A DNA stretch of 64,000 nt. Source: Thiomicrorhabdus sp. Kp2 (GTDB taxonomy: Bacteria > Pseudomonadota > Gammaproteobacteria > Thiomicrospirales > Thiomicrospiraceae). Shown here in pieces: positions 45,290-54,233 of this stretch. The number at the start of each line of letters is the position of its first letter. Position 1 is the first letter of the stretch. The stretch lies in assembly GCF_000478585.1 (NCBI RefSeq), contig NZ_ARWI01000001.1, positions 2,356,001 to 2,420,000 on the forward strand. Reading direction: 5' to 3'. The translations under genes and the position numbers were made by a program. The notes under the pieces are model-generated. The model ran no database searches, had not been told where the DNA came from, and worked only from the letters and a program-made list of their open reading frames with translations.

Positions 45290-45757
45290 TTAACCACCAC
45301 AACCACCGATTGTTACTTTAACTTCTTGTTCAGCTTTAAGTAGTTTCCCACCAGCTTTAACAACGGCAATAACATTCATCGTTTGACCCATTTTGATACG
45401 TGTAGAAACGTAACCAATTGCACCAGCAGCGAAAGTGTATTCACATACTAAAGGCATTGGGTTTTTGCTTGCCATGATAGCGATAGATTCAACACCATCG
45501 ATACCTGAAGCGTCAACTGTAACAGGTGTTACAGCACCGTTTTCTGCAATTGCAGGTGCTTTAAGTTTGATGTCACCAGAATCAGCAGTGCTTGTAGAAC
45601 CAAACACGCTATTTAGTGCATCGTCAGTAGTCTTAGCACTGAATGCTTTTGAGTTCCAGTCAGCTAATACTGAGCTAGGTGTTAGAAGACCAGCGTTTAC
45701 AGCTACAGCTGCAACACCAGTTGCTAGAGTACCTTTAAGGAAAGATCTACGTTTCAT
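45290..45757 (-). CDS. soxY: Thiosulfate oxidation carrier protein SoxY
   Basis: SoxY carries sulfur intermediates covalently on the cysteine of its C-terminal swinging arm. The 155-residue precursor begins with a twin-arginine signal (RRSFLKG at 3-9, cleavage near SVLA) and ends exactly in IGGCGG, the carrier motif. It follows soxX by 34 bp in the operon. These two features make the assignment safe. Confidence 0.97.
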   Translation of the reverse strand: MKRRSFLKGTLATGVAAVAVNAGLLTPSSVLADWNSKAFSAKTTDDALNSVFGSTSTADSGDIKLKAPAIAENGAVTPVTVDASGIDGVESIAIMASKNPMPLVCEYTFAAGAIGYVSTRIKMGQTMNVIAVVKAGGKLLKAEQEVKVTIGGCGG

Positions 45758-45791
45758 AAGGTTTTAAACTCCCGGTTAGGTTTAATAAAAA

Positions 45792-46172
45792 TTATAGAGT
45801 ATAGATGTAATCAACAATTTTGCTGATTTCACTATCTGACAAGATACCATTGTGCCCGAAAGCAGGCATCATGCTGTTAGGCACAGTCTGAGTTTCAGCT
45901 TTACCCCATACTTTGTCGTATAGCTTTTGCTTATCTGGGTAACGAAGTTTCATCGCGATTAAAGCAGGACCAATGTTACCTGGCATAGCACCTTCGCCAG
46001 CCATGTGACACGCTAGACAGTTACCTTTTGATCGGCTGTATGCTAGCTTTTTTCCTTCTTCAACCGTAGATGCGCCTTTATCAGCTGCTTGAACAGCAGA
46101 AATTGGTGCAGCAACTACCGCAGTTGAAATAGCTAAAGCAGTCAACAGTTGCTTCATTTTAGAATTCATCAT
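45792..46172 (-). CDS. soxX: Sulfur oxidation c-type cytochrome SoxX
   Basis: SoxX is the mono-haem partner of SoxA. The 126-residue precursor has a signal peptide ending near AVQA. The haem site CLACH is at residues 52-56, the conserved GNIGPAL segment follows and the likely axial Met is 101 or 102 in SMMPAFG. GGAGGAG lies just before the ATG, the strongest ribosome binding site in the operon. It is the first gene of soxXYZA. soxB and soxCD are not in the window, as in related sulfur oxidisers where sox loci are split. Confidence 0.95.
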   Translation of the reverse strand: MMNSKMKQLLTALAISTAVVAAPISAVQAADKGASTVEEGKKLAYSRSKGNCLACHMAGEGAMPGNIGPALIAMKLRYPDKQKLYDKVWGKAETQTVPNSMMPAFGHNGILSDSEISKIVDYIYTL

Positions 46173-46201
46173 TCTTCTCCTCCAAAAGTGTCTTTCGACG
46201 T

Positions 46202-46236
46202 TCCCATTATATGTTGGGATTTTTTTATATGAACAA
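46202..46236 (-). promoter_or_regulatory. Candidate sox promoter with overlapping hairpin
   Basis: On the minus strand a perfect TATAAT (46206-46211) lies 34 bp before soxX, with TTGTTC (46231-46236) 19 bases upstream. A 5-bp inverted repeat TCCCA/TGGGA (46202-46206 and 46215-46219) brackets the -10 and might be an operator. Confidence 0.5.
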
Positions 46237-46353
46237 AAGAGATTGCTCTTTGTGGTGTTAGCTTACTCAGTTACTTAATAAACGCAAGGTTTTTGGGGAA
46301 TGATTGCGATAGTATTATTTAATCAATGTTAAATAAATTTTTATGGCAAATTG

Positions 46354-47832
46354 TTATTCTTGCTCTTTATCGTTATTATTCAACAACTTGCTGTTTTGGT
46401 TTTTAAATAGGGTGATTTGTTTCTCAATATTTTGGTCATTGTTTGTTTTGGCGGCAAGGGCTTGTTTTAGGAAATACTTACTTCGTTCTGGGTTTCCACT
46501 CTCCAGATAGGCTTTGGCTAAATTGAAATAAGCTTCAGCTTTCTGTTCTTTTTTCGCAAAAAATTCTGAAAGCTCGATGTATAAGTTGTATTTATATAAC
46601 AAATATTGCTCAGCATTGATCAATATATTTTTAGCGTCTATGTCTTTATTGAGCTTCCTTAGTAATCGACTGTAGTAGATAGGAAGCGATTCATTGTCTG
46701 GATGAAGTTCTATTTTAAGTGCTATCTGCTTATTTACATTTGAAAGGTTTTTAATACTTATAGGCTCGTCTTGTTTGATTAAGCTTTGTATCAGTGCTGA
46801 CATATATATGGGGTTAGAATTTGTATAGGCGAGTGTGTATAAACAATCTGGTGCTTTGTTGTGGTTTTCAGTGTGCTCAAGTGTTTTTTCATAGCAGGCC
46901 TGGTTTTCATGATGGCTGTGTGAGTGGTTCTTTTTATACTCAGTGTGACTGTTGTTTAAGAGTTTAATTCTTTTCTGAATTAAGTTTAATTGACTCTGTG
47001 GTTTTGCTTTGTTGTTTGGTTTGAGGTTTTGTGCACGATTTTCTGCTTCTGCAAGTCTATTTTCTGATACGGGGTGTGTTCTCAGTATTTCAGGTACTTT
47101 AATTGTATCGAGTTGGCTCTCTTTTGAAAGGCGTGCAAAGAAACTGCCCATGGCATGTGGGTTGTAACCCGTATTGTAGAGCAGGGTGATGCCTATAGCA
47201 TCTGCTTCTGATTCATGTTGCCTGGAGTTTTTTAATTGTTGCTGTAAGTTATATCCCATGCCTCCCATAAGTGCAGCCATTCCTGCTGAAGGGTCTTGGG
47301 TGCCTATTAATATGGCAGCAATAAGTGTGGCAATGGTACTGATTCCGCCCTGTGTGCTTGAGTATTCGTATCTTCTTGATAGATGATTTTGAGTGACGTG
47401 GGATATTTCGTGGGCAATAACCGCTGCCAGTTCATCTTCAGTTTCACAAGCTAAAATAAGTCCTGTATGGATACCTATTACACCGTCAGGGCCAGCAAAA
47501 GCATTAATGCTTGAATCATCAATAATATAAAAAGAGTAGTTGCGATTATTGCCCGTATAGCTTGCTAGTTTGTGGCCAAGCTCTCTAATGTAGTCATTGG
47601 TGTCCAAATCATTGAGTAGTTTATAGTGTGTGTGGAGAGCAGAGGTGAATGCTCTTCCAAGATTTTGTTCTGTTTCAGTGTCGTATTCAACAAGGTCAGG
47701 AGCGCCCAAATCAGGAAGAGTGTTTGCATGGGTTAGATTTGAATGGCAGAGGGTTAGTAATAAACAGATTAGGCTAAACCGTATTAAGTCATATGGTTTT
47801 GGTTGTTTATTTACTTGATTAGAAGTCTTCAT
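46354..47832 (-). CDS. Periplasmic M48 metalloprotease with TPR domain, BepA-like
   Basis: A 492-residue protein with an N-terminal signal segment (about 17-36). An M48 peptidase domain carries HEISH (His141, Glu142, His145) and the downstream ESEADAIG glutamate, and a C-terminal TPR region holds about four helical repeats. BepA of E. coli assists assembly or disposal of outer-membrane proteins such as LptD. The His-rich insertion near residues 300-312 is unusual. It lies between the sox operon and tusA without a functional link that I can see. Confidence 0.87.
   Translation of the reverse strand: MKTSNQVNKQPKPYDLIRFSLICLLLTLCHSNLTHANTLPDLGAPDLVEYDTETEQNLGRAFTSALHTHYKLLNDLDTNDYIRELGHKLASYTGNNRNYSFYIIDDSSINAFAGPDGVIGIHTGLILACETEDELAAVIAHEISHVTQNHLSRRYEYSSTQGGISTIATLIAAILIGTQDPSAGMAALMGGMGYNLQQQLKNSRQHESEADAIGITLLYNTGYNPHAMGSFFARLSKESQLDTIKVPEILRTHPVSENRLAEAENRAQNLKPNNKAKPQSQLNLIQKRIKLLNNSHTEYKKNHSHSHHENQACYEKTLEHTENHNKAPDCLYTLAYTNSNPIYMSALIQSLIKQDEPISIKNLSNVNKQIALKIELHPDNESLPIYYSRLLRKLNKDIDAKNILINAEQYLLYKYNLYIELSEFFAKKEQKAEAYFNLAKAYLESGNPERSKYFLKQALAAKTNNDQNIEKQITLFKNQNSKLLNNNDKEQE
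46895..46905. repeat. CAGGCCTGGTT partial palindrome inside the M48 protease gene
   Basis: Nine-base core in a GCAGGCCTGGT context. The minus-strand gene reads Asn-Gln-Ala-Cys, one base from the Gln-Ala-Trp version. Confidence 0.7.
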
Positions 47833-47924
47833 TAAATACGTTATCTTTTTAAATTATTGAATTACATTTGGTTATTATATTGAAGAAGTGTGTCTATAAA
47901 AAGAATAGTCAAGGTATTGTAAGT

Positions 47925-48137
47925 ATGCAGTTAAATTTGGTTGGGTTGGTATGTCCAATGCCCATTATTAAGTTAAAGAAATATTTGGCAGAAAACAGCG
48001 GTAAAAAGATTGATGTTGTTTTAGAAATTAGTGATAAGTCAGGTTTAAGGGATATTCCAGCCTTTTGTCAACAAGCTGGTTTAATGTGTGAGTTACTTGG
48101 CGAGAACCCGAATATAAAATTCAGAATTAAGGGTTAA
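47925..48137 (+). CDS. tusA: TusA family sulfurtransferase
   Basis: A 70-residue cytoplasmic sulfur carrier with the signature CPMPIIKLKK, whose first Cys carries the persulfide. The frame is open from 47868, but the ATG at 47925 gives the normal TusA length and start (MQLNLVGLVCPMP). In sulfur oxidisers TusA-like proteins hand sulfane sulfur between DsrE-type proteins and oxidation enzymes. The gene is eight bases upstream of dsrE2 and near soxXYZA, so a role in sulfur oxidation is more likely than tRNA thiolation. Confidence 0.88.
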   Translation: MQLNLVGLVCPMPIIKLKKYLAENSGKKIDVVLEISDKSGLRDIPAFCQQAGLMCELLGENPNIKFRIKG

Positions 48138-48144
48138 TTTAAGT

Positions 48145-48669
48145 ATGGAATTAGAAGTACCTACAAAGAGTAATCTTAGTATTATTCATTCAAAGGGAAC
48201 CCTTGATTGGGCTTATCCTACCTTTATATTGGCCAGTACGGCTGCGGCAATGGATAAAGATGTTCAATTGTTTTTTACATTCTACGGTTTAAAAGCGGTT
48301 CTAAAATCGACCGATTCGTTAAAAGTTTCTCCATTAGGAAACCCAGGAATGGTTATTAGAAGTCCTGTTGGGCCCGAATGGCTGACTAATATCGATTTTA
48401 ATCAGGTGTTACCAGGCCTGGTATGGACATTACCAGGAATGAGTCTATTAGCGACTTGGGGATTTAAGAAAACACTTTTACAGCAAGGGCAGGTACCGAT
48501 AGAGGAATTGCGAGATCTTTGTATTGAGCTGGGCGTTAATATGACGGCTTGTCAAATGACGATGGAGATGATGGGGCATCAAGAGAGTGATTTTATCGAT
48601 GGAATAGGTTTTGCCGGTGCCGCAACGTATTTTGCAAACACTTCTGAGAGCCAGAGTCTATATGTGTAG
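48145..48669 (+). CDS. DsrE2-like sulfur transfer protein (DsrE/DsrF-like family)
   Basis: A 174-residue protein of the DsrE2 type, with the conserved ACQMTMEMMG motif (Cys136) and a second Cys126. The N-terminal SKGTLDWAYPTFILASTAAAM is a family hallmark. These proteins are often membrane-associated, and a hydrophobic stretch near 90-104 agrees. They work with TusA and rhodanese to pass sulfur in the cytoplasm. The start is eight bases after tusA, giving a two-gene operon. One exact palindrome copy lies inside (Pro-Gly-Leu-Val). Confidence 0.88.
   Translation: MELEVPTKSNLSIIHSKGTLDWAYPTFILASTAAAMDKDVQLFFTFYGLKAVLKSTDSLKVSPLGNPGMVIRSPVGPEWLTNIDFNQVLPGLVWTLPGMSLLATWGFKKTLLQQGQVPIEELRDLCIELGVNMTACQMTMEMMGHQESDFIDGIGFAGAATYFANTSESQSLYV
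48411..48422. repeat. ACCAGGCCTGGT palindrome inside dsrE2
   Basis: Exact copy; the frame gives Leu-Pro-Gly-Leu-Val. Confidence 0.95.
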
Positions 48670-48774
48670 GTTTTTATAGTAAGTGAAATGGTAAGTACAA
48701 CCCAGGGTTTAGTTTAGATAAATACTTTGCTTTGCGGATTAGATTAATTGTTAGAATAGTCAAAATGAAGATTT

Positions 48775-48786
48775 ACCAGGCCTGGT
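48775..48786. repeat. ACCAGGCCTGGT palindrome upstream of pssA
   Basis: Exact copy in the 177-bp gap between dsrE2 and pssA, 61 bp before the pssA start. Confidence 0.95.
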
Positions 48787-48846
48787 TATTATCAAATTAC
48801 AGTGCTTGGTTTAGAAAAAAACATCGCTAATTTAGAGAAAGAGAAT

Positions 48847-49701
48847 ATGAAAGGGTTTGAAAGAGGTATTTATTTACTACCAAATTTAATGACAACAGCG
48901 GCTTTATTTGCGGGTTTTTATGCAGTAATAGCAGGTATACAAGGTCATTTTGAGTTGGGAGCCATTGCGATTTTAATTGCAATGGTTTTTGATGGTTTAG
49001 ATGGCCGAATCGCCCGAATGACGAACTCTTGCAGTGCTTTTGGTGCAGAGTACGACAGTCTAGCAGATATGATTTCTTTTGGTCTTGCGCCCGCCATTCT
49101 TATCTTTCAATGGGCGCTAATGGACTTTGGTAAGTTAGGTTGGTTAGTTGCGTTTATTTACACGGTTGCAGCGGCTTTAAGGTTGGCGCGTTTTAATACC
49201 CAGGTTGGTACTGCAGATAAAAGATACTTTCAAGGCTTGCCAAGCCCAGCTGCAGCGGCATTGTTAGCGGGGTTGATTTGGGTTGTTGAAAGTAATCAAA
49301 TTGATTTGGCTATTACCCCTGTGGTTGCTTTGGTGTTAACCGTGTTTGCAGGGTTGATGATGGTGAGTAATACACGATTCAGCTCATTTAAAGAATTGAA
49401 TTTAAAAGATAAAGTACCCTTTGTAACATTGTTGATTGTGGTTTTGGTTTTTGTAGTGATCACAATCAAACCCGCTATGATTCTATTTATTATTTTTCTA
49501 TCTTATGCCGTTTCAGGTCCGATAATTACTTTATTGACTTTAAAGAAAACGAGAGCGATGAGAAAAGCACATAAAACAGATGAGCCAGAGCAAAGTGAAG
49601 TGCTAAAAGAAAAAGTAGCAGATTACGATGGTAAGTCCGATGAAGAAACACGCAATGAATCAGAAAACAATCTCTCTGAAATGGAAGACAAGAAGTCATA
49701 A
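48847..49701 (+). CDS. pssA: CDP-diacylglycerol--serine O-phosphatidyltransferase
   Basis: Makes phosphatidylserine from CDP-diacylglycerol and serine in the inner membrane. The ATG at 48847 has AGAGAAAGAG upstream and is preferred over the TTG at 48802. The 284-residue polytopic protein has the full CDP-alcohol phosphatidyltransferase motif DG..AR(8)G...D...D from Asp52 to Asp74. It is therefore the Gram-positive/alpha-beta type rather than the E. coli phospholipase-D type. The C-terminal 40 residues are acidic and hydrophilic. The next gene is leuA, an order common in proteobacteria (ilvC-psd-pssA-leuA). Confidence 0.93.
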   Translation: MKGFERGIYLLPNLMTTAALFAGFYAVIAGIQGHFELGAIAILIAMVFDGLDGRIARMTNSCSAFGAEYDSLADMISFGLAPAILIFQWALMDFGKLGWLVAFIYTVAAALRLARFNTQVGTADKRYFQGLPSPAAAALLAGLIWVVESNQIDLAITPVVALVLTVFAGLMMVSNTRFSSFKELNLKDKVPFVTLLIVVLVFVVITIKPAMILFIIFLSYAVSGPIITLLTLKKTRAMRKAHKTDEPEQSEVLKEKVADYDGKSDEETRNESENNLSEMEDKKS

Positions 49702-49759
49702 ATTTTCGCAGCTTTAAATTAAGTTATTTAAAACAATATACAAAAATATTACTGGATAA

Positions 49760-51310
49760 ATGAACATGAAAGACCATTTAGTTATCTTTGATACGACACT
49801 TCGTGATGGTGAGCAAAGTCCTGGCGCATCAATGACCAAAGAAGAGAAGATTCGAATTGCAAAACAGTTGGAGAAGCTTCAGGTTGATGTGATTGAAGCT
49901 GGATTTCCAGCTGCGAGTGAAGGTGATTTTGAAGCGGTTCAGGCCGTTGCGTCGGTAGTTAAAGATAGTACGATTTGTGGTTTGGCTCGCGCTGTTGAAC
50001 ACGATATTAGACGAGCTGGTGAAGCGATTAAACCCGCTAATTCAGGTCGCATACATACGTTTATAGCAACGTCTCCAATACATATGGAGAAAAAATTACG
50101 CATGTCTCCAGATGAAGTTGTTGATCGTGCCGTTTGGGCGGTTAAGATGGCTCGAAACTACACGGATGATATTGAATTCTCTCCTGAAGATGCAGGGCGT
50201 TCTGATGTCGATTTTTTATGTCGAGTAATTGAAGCCGTTATTGATGCGGGAGCAACGACTATCAATATTCCAGATACCGTTGGTTACAATGTTCCACACC
50301 AGTTTGGTAATTTATTTAAGCAGCTTATTGAGCGTATTCCCAATTCCGATAAAGCGATATTTTCAGCGCACTGCCATAACGATTTAGGCTTGGCAGCTGC
50401 AAACTCTTTAGCCGCCGTTAGAAATGGCGCAAGGCAAGTTGAGTGTACCATTAACGGATTGGGCGAACGTGCTGGAAATACCGCACTTGAAGAAGTTGTG
50501 ATGGCGGTTAAAACTCGACAAGATATTTTTGAAGTTGATACGCGTATTAACACACGCGAGATATTAGCGGCCTCAAGACTGGTCTCTAATATTACTGGTT
50601 TTGCAGTACAGCCTAATAAGGCGATTGTGGGTGCAAACGCCTTTGCACATGAATCGGGGATTCATCAAGATGGCGTACTAAAACATCGCGAAACCTATGA
50701 AATTATGCGTGCTGAAGATGTTGGCTGGAGTACCAATAAAATGGTTATGGGGAAACACTCAGGCCGTAACGCCTTCAAGACACGCCTTGATGAGCTTGGA
50801 ATCGACTTTGAAACTGAACAAGAGTTGAACGAGGCTTTTGTTCGATTTAAAGAGTTGGCAGATAGAAAGCATGAAATTTACGATGAAGATTTACAGTCTT
50901 TAGTGACGGATAATAATACTCAGCGTGTTGAAAATGAATCTTATCGCTTAATTTCCATTAAAGCATCCACAGAAACGGGTGAGAGTCCTCAAGCAGAAGT
51001 GACTCTGTGGATGAAGGGAGATGAAGCCAGTGCTTTAGCAACAGGTAGTGGTGTGGTGGATGCCACTTTTAAAGCGATTGAATCTCTTGTTGAGTCAGGT
51101 TCATCTCTGCAGTTATATTCAGTCAGTAATGTGACAAATGGAACAGATTCATTGGGCGAGACTTCTGTGCGCCTTGAAAAGGGCGGACGTATTGTTAATG
51201 GTCAGGGGTCTGATACCGATATCGTTACGGCCTCGGCTAAGGCTTATATAAATGCGTTAAATAAACTTGCAGTGGATGTCGATAAAGCGCATCCACAAGC
51301 GCCAGTTTGA
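49760..51310 (+). CDS. leuA: 2-isopropylmalate synthase
   Basis: LeuA condenses acetyl-CoA with 2-oxoisovalerate, the first step of leucine synthesis. The 516-residue protein has [16 protein letters not shown] at the start, the metal-binding [18 protein letters not shown], the [13 protein letters not shown] motif and a C-terminal regulatory domain that normally binds leucine. Two ATGs are close together (49760 and 49766); GGAT upstream fits either. The final 15 residues are variable. With ilvD it belongs to branched-chain amino acid synthesis. Confidence 0.96.
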   Translation: MNMKDHLVIFDTTLRDGEQSPGASMTKEEKIRIAKQLEKLQVDVIEAGFPAASEGDFEAVQAVASVVKDSTICGLARAVEHDIRRAGEAIKPANSGRIHTFIATSPIHMEKKLRMSPDEVVDRAVWAVKMARNYTDDIEFSPEDAGRSDVDFLCRVIEAVIDAGATTINIPDTVGYNVPHQFGNLFKQLIERIPNSDKAIFSAHCHNDLGLAAANSLAAVRNGARQVECTINGLGERAGNTALEEVVMAVKTRQDIFEVDTRINTREILAASRLVSNITGFAVQPNKAIVGANAFAHESGIHQDGVLKHRETYEIMRAEDVGWSTNKMVMGKHSGRNAFKTRLDELGIDFETEQELNEAFVRFKELADRKHEIYDEDLQSLVTDNNTQRVENESYRLISIKASTETGESPQAEVTLWMKGDEASALATGSGVVDATFKAIESLVESGSSLQLYSVSNVTNGTDSLGETSVRLEKGGRIVNGQGSDTDIVTASAKAYINALNKLAVDVDKAHPQAPV

Positions 51311-51332
51311 TTTGTTTGGTTTGTGATAACGG

Positions 51333-51923
51333 ATGTCAAAAATACAATTTTCAAATAACTTATTTTCTCAAATAGGTGGTTCAAACTGGGTTACCAGGCC
51401 TGGTTACTTTGATATAGAGACAAAGCCATTAAATAATGGAGAGACCTTGGGTAATAATCAAAATGAACCCTTTTTAGACTCAATTGATAATCAAGTTGAT
51501 CTATTGGAAGAAAAGAATCTTCTTGTTGAAGAGCCGTTGTTTCAATCTAAGGTACAGGCTCAGACTGTTACCTCTGTGGTTGTTTTAGGAGCTGGCTTGG
51601 AGAGTGTTTGGCAAAATGATGAATCTTTGGCATGGCAACTTTGGCAGAATATTATGAAGGCCTTTGACTGGGATGAAACGCAAGTTGTGTTTTTTGATAC
51701 CGAGTTGTTGGTCACTGAAGATGCTGTTTTTTCTACCATGGAAGAAGTTATTGATTTAGGTGTCGAATGGGTGTTAACGATGGATGAGGAGCATGAAATT
51801 TCTGAGCAGCTTTCTGAAGGTGTCCAAGTCGTTTCAGTGCCAGAATTTGAATTGATGCTGTCTGACCCTTATGCAAAACAAAGTTTTTATCACTCTGTTG
51901 TCTCTTTAAATCGTTGTATTTAA
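51333..51923 (+). CDS. HolD-like protein, possible DNA polymerase III psi subunit
   Basis: A 196-residue acidic protein. Its two ends resemble HolD: an N-terminal helix plus GGSNWVTRPGYF, like the LGITQW..RRPG segment of E. coli psi, and a C-terminal VSVPEFELMLSDPYAKQSFY, like VASPALTDLRANPTARAALW. The middle VVVLGAGLES and FDWDETQVVFF fit the same fold. It lies 27 bp before rimI, the gene that also follows holD in E. coli. The protein is about 60 residues longer than E. coli psi because of a low-complexity insert. The call is a likeness, not proof. Confidence 0.55.
   Translation: MSKIQFSNNLFSQIGGSNWVTRPGYFDIETKPLNNGETLGNNQNEPFLDSIDNQVDLLEEKNLLVEEPLFQSKVQAQTVTSVVVLGAGLESVWQNDESLAWQLWQNIMKAFDWDETQVVFFDTELLVTEDAVFSTMEEVIDLGVEWVLTMDEEHEISEQLSEGVQVVSVPEFELMLSDPYAKQSFYHSVVSLNRCI
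51393..51404. repeat. ACCAGGCCTGGT palindrome inside the HolD-like gene
   Basis: Exact copy; it encodes Thr-Arg-Pro-Gly, the very residues that resemble the conserved RPG of HolD. Confidence 0.95.
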
Positions 51924-51950
51924 GTCAAGAAGCTAACAAGATTACGTATC

Positions 51951-52442
51951 ATGTCAAATCTTTCCTGTTTTAATTACTTACGTTTAATGGATGAGTCCGA
52001 TTTACATCAGGTTTATGAGATTGAGCAAAAATCCTATGATTTTCCTTGGACACTTAATGGTTTTGAGAAGAGTTTAGACCAAGGGTTGAACTATGTGTTT
52101 TGTGATATCGATAATCGAATGTTGGGCTATTGTTGTATTCTTCCAGTTCTAGATGAGGCACATATTCTTAATATTTGTGTTGCGCCAAGCTTTCAAAGAA
52201 AAGGGGTTGCTAAGCAAGCCTTTTTAAGTATTCTTGATGGTTTAAAGAACCGTGATTTTAAAGTGGTTCTTTTAGAGGTAAGAGAGTCAAATTACCCTGC
52301 TCAATCTCTATATAAACAATTGGGTTTTACTGAGGATGGTGTGCGAAAGGGCTATTATCGATCTCAAGCCTGGGATGATGAAACACAAAGTTTGATTGAA
52401 GAAAAAGAAGATGCGATTTTGATGTCTTTTTCTATTGATTAG
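51951..52442 (+). CDS. rimI: Ribosomal protein S18 alanine N-acetyltransferase RimI
   Basis: A 163-residue GNAT acetyltransferase. The acetyl-CoA binding motif CVAPSFQRKGVAKQAFL is near residues 79-95, followed by LEVRESNYPAQSLYKQLGF, a RimI hallmark. RimI acetylates the N-terminal alanine of ribosomal protein S18. It follows the HolD-like gene by 27 bp, the same order as holD-rimI in E. coli. Confidence 0.9.
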   Translation: MSNLSCFNYLRLMDESDLHQVYEIEQKSYDFPWTLNGFEKSLDQGLNYVFCDIDNRMLGYCCILPVLDEAHILNICVAPSFQRKGVAKQAFLSILDGLKNRDFKVVLLEVRESNYPAQSLYKQLGFTEDGVRKGYYRSQAWDDETQSLIEEKEDAILMSFSID

Positions 52443-52445
52443 ATG

Positions 52446-52480
52446 GCTTTGCTAATGGTGATTTAGTACGTTAGCAAAGC
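52446..52480. terminator. Hairpin between convergent rimI and suhB
   Basis: A ten-bp perfect stem, GCTTTGCTAA (52446-52455) with TTAGCAAAGC (52471-52480), loop of 15 bases. No T-run follows, so it may block transcription only weakly or protect the mRNA ends. Confidence 0.5.
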
Positions 52481-52497
52481 ACGTTAATAATAGGTGT

Positions 52498-53307
52498 TTA
52501 TTTCCTTAGTTCAGCAGGAATTGTTTTTGCTAGAGTTTGAGCCATCTCTTTATAGAGCTTTGGGTTTGCAGCTAAGATATTGCCATGTTTTAAGAAATTC
52601 TCTCCGCCTGTAAAATCCGTTGCCAAACCACCCGCTTCAGTAATGATTAATGCGCCAGCAGCTATATCCCAAGGTTTCAAATTAAACTCCCAAAACCCAT
52701 CTACTCGACCACAGGCCACATAGGCTAAATCAAGAGCTGCAGAACCCGCACGGCGAACGCCCGCTGTTGTGCTAATAAATTCTTTTAAACTTGCCATGTA
52801 AACATCTAAATAACTGAAGTCATGGTATGGGAAACCTGTCGCTAAGAGTGCGTTATCCAATGTTTTTTGCTCAGAGATGCGAATGCGACGGTTATTAATA
52901 AATGCGCCACTGCCGCGGCTTGCTGTAAACATCTCGTCGCGAACGGGATCAAAAATGGCCGCATGCTGGACTTTACCTTTGACTTCGACAGCAATAGAAA
53001 CGGAAAACTGCGGAAATTGATGCAGAAAGTTGGTTGTGCCGTCCAAAGGGTCGATAATCCATCGTGTATCGGATTTTTTTCCTTTTTGACCAGATGCACC
53101 ACTTTCTTCTGCCAGAATCTCATGGTCTGGATAGTACTTTTTAATGGTTTGGATAATCGTGTTTTCAGCTTCTTTGTCCACTTCGCTAACATAGTCGTTT
53201 TTACCCTTATGCTCAACGTTAAGTTGGTCAATTCGATCAAGGTGATGAAGTATGTTGCCGCCTGCAGCTCTGGCGGCTTGAGTGGCGATATTTAGAAGTG
53301 GATGCAT
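52498..53307 (-). CDS. suhB: Inositol-1-monophosphatase / SuhB
   Basis: A 269-residue Mg2+-dependent phosphatase. The metal site is EESGASG, DPLDGTTNF and, near the C-terminus, WDIAAGALIITEAGG. In E. coli SuhB also takes part in the rRNA antitermination complex. The gene is divergent from trmJ, which is also the E. coli arrangement (suhB next to trmJ and the isc genes), so the name is well supported by context. Confidence 0.94.
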   Translation of the reverse strand: MHPLLNIATQAARAAGGNILHHLDRIDQLNVEHKGKNDYVSEVDKEAENTIIQTIKKYYPDHEILAEESGASGQKGKKSDTRWIIDPLDGTTNFLHQFPQFSVSIAVEVKGKVQHAAIFDPVRDEMFTASRGSGAFINNRRIRISEQKTLDNALLATGFPYHDFSYLDVYMASLKEFISTTAGVRRAGSAALDLAYVACGRVDGFWEFNLKPWDIAAGALIITEAGGLATDFTGGENFLKHGNILAANPKLYKEMAQTLAKTIPAELRK

Positions 53308-53417
53308 GTTGTGCCTTTAGTTTTTATGTGTTGGTGATGTTTAAATTGTAATGAACGGGTAGAATACACGTTTATCAAAATAAATTTTAATGAAAAGATT
53401 ATAAACGGAAAAGAAAA

Positions 53418-54233
53418 ATGATTGAAGATTACCGTCTTGATCCAGGATTGGCGAAAATTAGAATTGTGCTTATTGAAACTTCACACCCTGGAAATATTGG
53501 CGGAATTGCACGTGCCATGAAAAATATGGGGCTAAGTCAGTTAGTTTTGGTTAACCCTAAGGAGTTTCCAAGCCAGGTCGCATCAGCAAGAGCATCGAGT
53601 GCTACTGATGTTTTAAATGATGCAAAGGTTGTTGCAACTTTGGATGAAGCATTGTTGGGTACCAAGTTGGTGGTAGGGGCAAGTGCCAGGCTACGAAAGG
53701 TGTCTTGGCCTCAGCTTGATGTTAGAGAAACTGCTAAGCTTGCTCTTGAAACTGTTGACGAGGGAGAGGTGGCTCTTGTTTTTGGTCGAGAGGACTCGGG
53801 TTTAAGTAATGCAGAAATGGATAAGTGTCATTATCTAGCTCATATTCCAACCAACCCAACTTATAGCTCATTAAATATTGGAGCGGCAGTTCAGGTCTTT
53901 GCTTATGAGTGTTTAATGGCCACTCAAATTGAGTCTGTTCACCGAAAAGGTTATCGTCATAAATTGGCGAGTACGGAGCAATTGGAGGGCTTTTATGATC
54001 ATTTATTTCTTGCTTTACAAGATATCGATTTTTTAGATCCTGATAAAAATGCACGTTTTATGCGAAGAATGCGTCGTTTGTTTAACCGCTCTCAATTGGA
54101 TGTTAAAGAAATTGATATCTTAAGGGGAATTTTAACCGCCGCTCAAAGGCAGTCACCTAAATACAATGAGCGATTAGAGGAAGTCAACACAATATCGCCA
54201 ACACTTTTACAGGAGAACACGGACAGTGTTTAA
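53418..54233 (+). CDS. trmJ: tRNA (cytidine/uridine-2'-O-)-methyltransferase TrmJ
   Basis: TrmJ methylates the 2'-OH of tRNA residue 32. The 271-residue SPOUT protein has the N-terminal [19 protein letters not shown] and the knot motifs [13 protein letters not shown] and [23 protein letters not shown]. The stop lies eight bases inside cysE, so the two are coupled. Order suhB, trmJ, cysE, iscR is shared with many gammaproteobacteria. Confidence 0.95.
   Translation: MIEDYRLDPGLAKIRIVLIETSHPGNIGGIARAMKNMGLSQLVLVNPKEFPSQVASARASSATDVLNDAKVVATLDEALLGTKLVVGASARLRKVSWPQLDVRETAKLALETVDEGEVALVFGREDSGLSNAEMDKCHYLAHIPTNPTYSSLNIGAAVQVFAYECLMATQIESVHRKGYRHKLASTEQLEGFYDHLFLALQDIDFLDPDKNARFMRRMRRLFNRSQLDVKEIDILRGILTAAQRQSPKYNERLEEVNTISPTLLQENTDSV

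Noticed and set aside
49760-51310. Leucine-rich leader peptide attenuator before leuA
   Set aside because: The 58-bp gap after pssA has no room for a leader peptide and attenuator.
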